DNA from: an uncultured Oscillospiraceae bacterium
GTDB taxonomy: Bacteria > Bacillota > Clostridia > Oscillospirales > Oscillospiraceae
Length of the DNA stretch: 9,177 nucleotides
Direction of reading: 5' to 3'
NCBI GenBank assembly: GCA_934569215.1
Contig: CAKTKF010000028.1
Location: 1 to 9,177 of the forward strand
The position numbers were made by a program, and so were the translations under genes. Below the pieces are notes generated by a model, which saw only the letters and a program-made list of their open reading frames with translations, was not told where the DNA came from and did no database searches. Shown in pieces: positions 7,275-9,177 of this stretch (position 1 is the first letter of the stretch; every line of letters starts with the position of its first letter).

Positions 7275-7715
7275 ATGTCGACCAAGCCCAAATACTATAT
7301 TGTGGAAGCTTCCGCCCTGCCCGAGGTTTTCCTGAAGGTAGCGGAGGCAAAGCGTCTGCTTTCCACCGGCGAAGCGTCCACCGTCAACGAAGCCACCCGC
7401 ATGACCGACATCAGCCGCAGCGCATTCTATAAGTACCGGGACGCCGTGCTGCCATTCCAGAGCATGATGACCGGCCGCATCATCACCTTCCAGCTGCTGC
7501 TCCACGACGAGCAGGGACTTCTGTCCGAGATCCTGGGCGTCTTTGCCGACGCCGGCGCCAATATCAGCACCATCAATTCCATCGTCCCCACCAACGGTAC
7601 GGCGGTCGTGACCATCTCCGCGGAGACCATCGACCTGACCATCACGCTGGAGGAGCTGATGAACCGTCTCTCCGCCATCCAGGGCGTCCTGAAGGCCGAG
7701 GTTTTGGCCGGATAA
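7275..7715 (+). CDS. PheB-like ACT-domain protein (UPF0735 type)
   Basis: This complete 146-residue soluble protein begins MSTKPKYYIV. An N-terminal helical region (about 12-60) contains the family's DISRSAFYKYRDAV segment (45-58), which resembles a small helix-turn-helix. A single ACT domain follows (about 68-144), with the ligand-site-type DEQGLLSEIL (78-87) and DAGANISTINS (92-102). ACT domains are small-molecule, usually amino-acid, binding regulatory modules. The best family match is B. subtilis PheB, encoded next to prephenate dehydratase there and of poorly defined function. Here the neighbour is a catalytic-only aspartate kinase. Regulating that enzyme, or acting as an amino-acid-responsive transcription factor, are the two inferences I would consider. 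It is followed by a hairpin terminator and divergent from ytvI. I leave the symbol blank because a role in phenylalanine synthesis is not shown here. Confidence 0.87.
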   Translation: MSTKPKYYIVEASALPEVFLKVAEAKRLLSTGEASTVNEATRMTDISRSAFYKYRDAVLPFQSMMTGRIITFQLLLHDEQGLLSEILGVFADAGANISTINSIVPTNGTAVVTISAETIDLTITLEELMNRLSAIQGVLKAEVLAG

Positions 7716-7736
7716 TTGCCTCCTATTCTTAAGTGT

Positions 7737-7771
7737 AAAACCGCCGCTTGCGATTTTCCTGCGGCGGTTTT
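7737..7771 (+). terminator. Terminator-like hairpin between the ACT-protein and aspartate kinase genes
   Basis: An 11-base perfect stem is formed by AAAACCGCCGC (7737-7747) and GCGGCGGTTTT (7761-7771), with a 13-base loop. A short, imperfect T-rich stretch (TTTTCTTC) follows. It begins 21 bases after the ACT-gene stop. The uridine run is weak, so termination may be partial, leaving some read-through into the aspartate kinase gene. Confidence 0.72.
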
Positions 7772-7810
7772 CTTCGTCACACTTCGCCCATCCCTGACAT
7801 ACGATGAACT

Positions 7811-7818
7811 GGGAGGGG
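7811..7818 (+). promoter_or_regulatory. Ribosome binding site of the aspartate kinase gene
   Basis: GGGAGGGG ends 6 bases before the ATG at 7825. An in-frame ATG at 7804 would add seven unrelated residues and would place this site inside the coding region. The start giving MLIVQKYGGTS is therefore preferred. Confidence 0.8.
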
Positions 7819-7824
7819 TGCGAT

Positions 7825-8577
7825 ATGCTCATCGTGCAGAAATACGGAGGAACGTCCCTTGCGGGAATGTCGCGCCTGCGCGCCGCGGCCCGTAGGGTCA
7901 CGGGGCTGGCCCGGCAGGGAAACCAGGTCGTGGTGGTGGTTTCCGCCCAGGGGGATACCACGGATATGCTCATTGAGAAGGCCACCCAGGTCAACCGCCG
8001 GGGTTCAGCCCGGGAGATGGACGCCTACCTCGCCGCCGGGGAACAGATGTCGGCGGGGCTGATGACCATGGCCATCGGGGCTATGGGCTACAGCGCCGTG
8101 AGCCTCACCGGCTGGCAGGCGGGTATCCGGACCGACGGCGTCCACGGCAACGCCCGGATACAGGATATCGACGTTTCCCGCATCCGCCGGGAGCTGGACG
8201 GGGGAAAAATCGTGGTCGTGGCAGGCTTTCAGGGTGCCGACCCTGAGGGAGACATCACCACATTGGGGCGCGGCGGCTCGGACACCACGGCGGTTGCCCT
8301 TGCGGCCTGGCTGAAGGCCGACCGCTGTCAGATCTTCACGGACGTGGACGGCGTCTATGACCGGGACCCCAGAATTTACTCCGACGCCACCCGTTTCGGG
8401 CAGATCAGCTACGCCAAAATGATGACCCTGATCGAAAACGGCGCCCAGGTGCTCCACGACCGCAGCGTAGAGCTTGCCCGGGAGTACGGGATTCCGGTGG
8501 AGGTACTCTCAGCCTTCACCGGAGAACCCGGCACCATCGTAGGGGATTTGGAATCATCCTACCCAATTGGAACGTAA
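7825..8577 (+). CDS. Aspartate kinase, catalytic domain only (no ACT domains)
   Basis: This complete 250-residue amino-acid kinase-fold enzyme phosphorylates L-aspartate to aspartyl-4-phosphate, the first step to lysine, methionine, threonine and diaminopimelate. Visible signatures are KYGGTS (6-11), VSAQGDTTD (39-47), VAGFQG (132-137), TTLGRGGSDTTA (145-156), FTDVDGVYDRDPR (171-183) and GAQVLHDRSVELA (206-218). The protein stops soon after EPGTIVG (234-240), exactly where the kinase domain of ordinary enzymes (about 400 residues or more) gives way to two ACT domains. Those domains are absent. No ACT remnant or frameshift follows, because a clean terminator begins 20 bases past the stop. The enzyme may be insensitive to feedback, or may be controlled by the ACT protein encoded just upstream. 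It could be one of several aspartate kinases in the genome, so no isozyme symbol is given. Confidence 0.92.
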   Translation: MLIVQKYGGTSLAGMSRLRAAARRVTGLARQGNQVVVVVSAQGDTTDMLIEKATQVNRRGSAREMDAYLAAGEQMSAGLMTMAIGAMGYSAVSLTGWQAGIRTDGVHGNARIQDIDVSRIRRELDGGKIVVVAGFQGADPEGDITTLGRGGSDTTAVALAAWLKADRCQIFTDVDGVYDRDPRIYSDATRFGQISYAKMMTLIENGAQVLHDRSVELAREYGIPVEVLSAFTGEPGTIVGDLESSYPIGT

Positions 8578-8596
8578 GATATTCCCCTAAGGGGCA

Positions 8597-8634
8597 AAAA
8601 AGCGTGTGCTGCAAAGCTGCAGCACACGCTTTTT
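8597..8634. terminator. Bidirectional intrinsic terminator between convergent genes
   Basis: A 17-base perfect stem is formed by 8597-8613 and 8618-8634 around the loop AAGC. It has a GC-rich core (GCGTGTGCTGCA) and is flanked by an A-run on the left and a T-run on the right. Either strand therefore gives a hairpin followed by uridines. It ends transcripts from the aspartate kinase (plus) and the MATE gene (minus). Confidence 0.93.
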
Positions 8635-8658
8635 GTATTATGGTTGGGATACGGGCCG

Positions 8659-9177
8659 TTACACCTGCGGCTCGAACAGGGGCTTGATCTTCTGGCGGTA
8701 AATCCGGGCGAAGCAAATGAGCGTTACCGTTCCGCTGACCACCTCCGCGATGGGGAAGGCCAGCCAGACCCTTTGCACCTCTCCCGTCAGGCTCAGCAGA
8801 TAGGCCACCGGGAGCAGTACCACCAGCTGACGGCACAGGGAGACAATGGTGGAGTAAATGCCGTTGCCCAGCGCCTGGAAGCTGGCACCCAAAGCAATGC
8901 AGATGGCTGCAATGGGGAAGCTCCAGCTGATGGTACGCAGGGCGACCCGGCCGATTTCCAGGAAGGCCTGGGAGGGGTTGAACAGTCCCAGCAGGAAATC
9001 CGGGAAAATCTGGAACACCAGCAACCCCACCGTCATGAGGCACAGCGCTGCGGTGCAGGAAATTTTCAGCGTTTTGGTGATCCGCTGGGGCTTGCGGGCG
9101 CCGTAGTTATAGGCGATGATGGAAATGGTGGCGTTGTTCAGGCCGAACAGGGGCATGAAGAAGAAGCTCTGGAGCTT
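8659..9177 (-). CDS. MATE family efflux transporter, C-terminal part
   Basis: The C-terminal 172 residues of a polytopic inner-membrane antiporter are present. The reading frame enters from the right edge (first codons read KLQSFFFMPLFG), so about 270 residues are probably missing and no start lies in the window. GLNNATISIIAYNYGAR (12-28 of the fragment) matches the conserved segment at the start of the second half of MATE/NorM proteins. Four further hydrophobic stretches follow near 38-58, 78-100, 109-130 and 136-157, then a basic tail ending KPLFEPQV. MATE proteins export cationic drugs or metabolites using sodium or proton gradients; the substrate cannot be told from sequence. The gene converges on the aspartate kinase and shares its terminator. 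There is no sign of functional linkage to the other genes. Confidence 0.88.
   Translation of the reverse strand, partial: KLQSFFFMPLFGLNNATISIIAYNYGARKPQRITKTLKISCTAALCLMTVGLLVFQIFPDFLLGLFNPSQAFLEIGRVALRTISWSFPIAAICIALGASFQALGNGIYSTIVSLCRQLVVLLPVAYLLSLTGEVQRVWLAFPIAEVVSGTVTLICFARIYRQKIKPLFEPQV

Noticed and set aside
7716..7824. Lysine riboswitch or T-box ahead of the aspartate kinase
   Set aside because: The gap is only about 109 bases and contains a single simple hairpin. A lysine riboswitch needs a much longer multi-helix leader, and no T-box specifier or conserved T-box sequence is visible.
7260..7994. Minus-strand open frame opposite the ACT-protein gene and the start of the kinase gene
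   Set aside because: It crosses the terminator and both plus-strand ribosome sites, and it shows no recognisable domain.
8584..8594. Small palindrome CCCCTAAGGGG just after the kinase stop
   Set aside because: With a one-base centre it cannot form a stable hairpin, and it adds nothing beside the strong terminator downstream.
8530..8600. Frameshift or premature stop truncating the aspartate kinase
   Set aside because: The 3' flank holds only a terminator and then a converging MATE gene. There is no room for or trace of ACT-domain coding, so the short form appears genuine in this assembly.

Overview
This window looks like ordinary chromosomal core DNA from a GC-rich, probably spore-forming member of the Clostridia. 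An Oscillospiraceae-type gut anaerobe is my best guess. The reasons are the Firmicutes-style block recJ-rel-dtd-MBL-hemZ, a YtvI-type (sporulation-associated) membrane protein, a PheB-type ACT protein, strong AGGAGG-like ribosome binding sites and sigma-A-like promoters. No tRNA, rRNA, insertion sequence, CRISPR array or phage gene is visible. No gene-free stretch exceeds 300 bases; the longest is about 134 bases, at 7141-7274.

Left part (1-5997, all on the minus strand): a tight five-gene operon read from right to left. The order is RecJ single-strand DNA exonuclease, bifunctional Rel (p)ppGpp synthetase/hydrolase, D-aminoacyl-tRNA deacylase, a glyoxalase II-like metallo-beta-lactamase-fold hydrolase, and HemZ (radical SAM coproporphyrinogen dehydrogenase family, cut by the left edge). 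Gaps between genes are only 6, 15, 8 and 11 bases. A very good sigma-A promoter with an extended -10 lies just ahead of recJ (6033-6061).

Middle (6085-7140, minus strand): a YtvI/AI-2E-family polytopic membrane protein that starts with TTG behind a strong Shine-Dalgarno. Divergent from it on the plus strand is a small PheB-like protein with an N-terminal helical region and an ACT domain (7275-7715). After a terminator-like hairpin comes an aspartate kinase that consists of the catalytic domain only (7825-8577). The two ACT domains normally fused to the C-terminus of this enzyme are absent, and the neighbouring gene encodes a free-standing ACT protein. This split arrangement is the most interesting thing in the window.

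Right end (8659-9177, minus strand): the C-terminal part of a MATE-family multidrug/cation antiporter. It converges on the aspartate kinase across a 17-bp perfect-stem bidirectional terminator. I found no strong evidence for an entirely new system.
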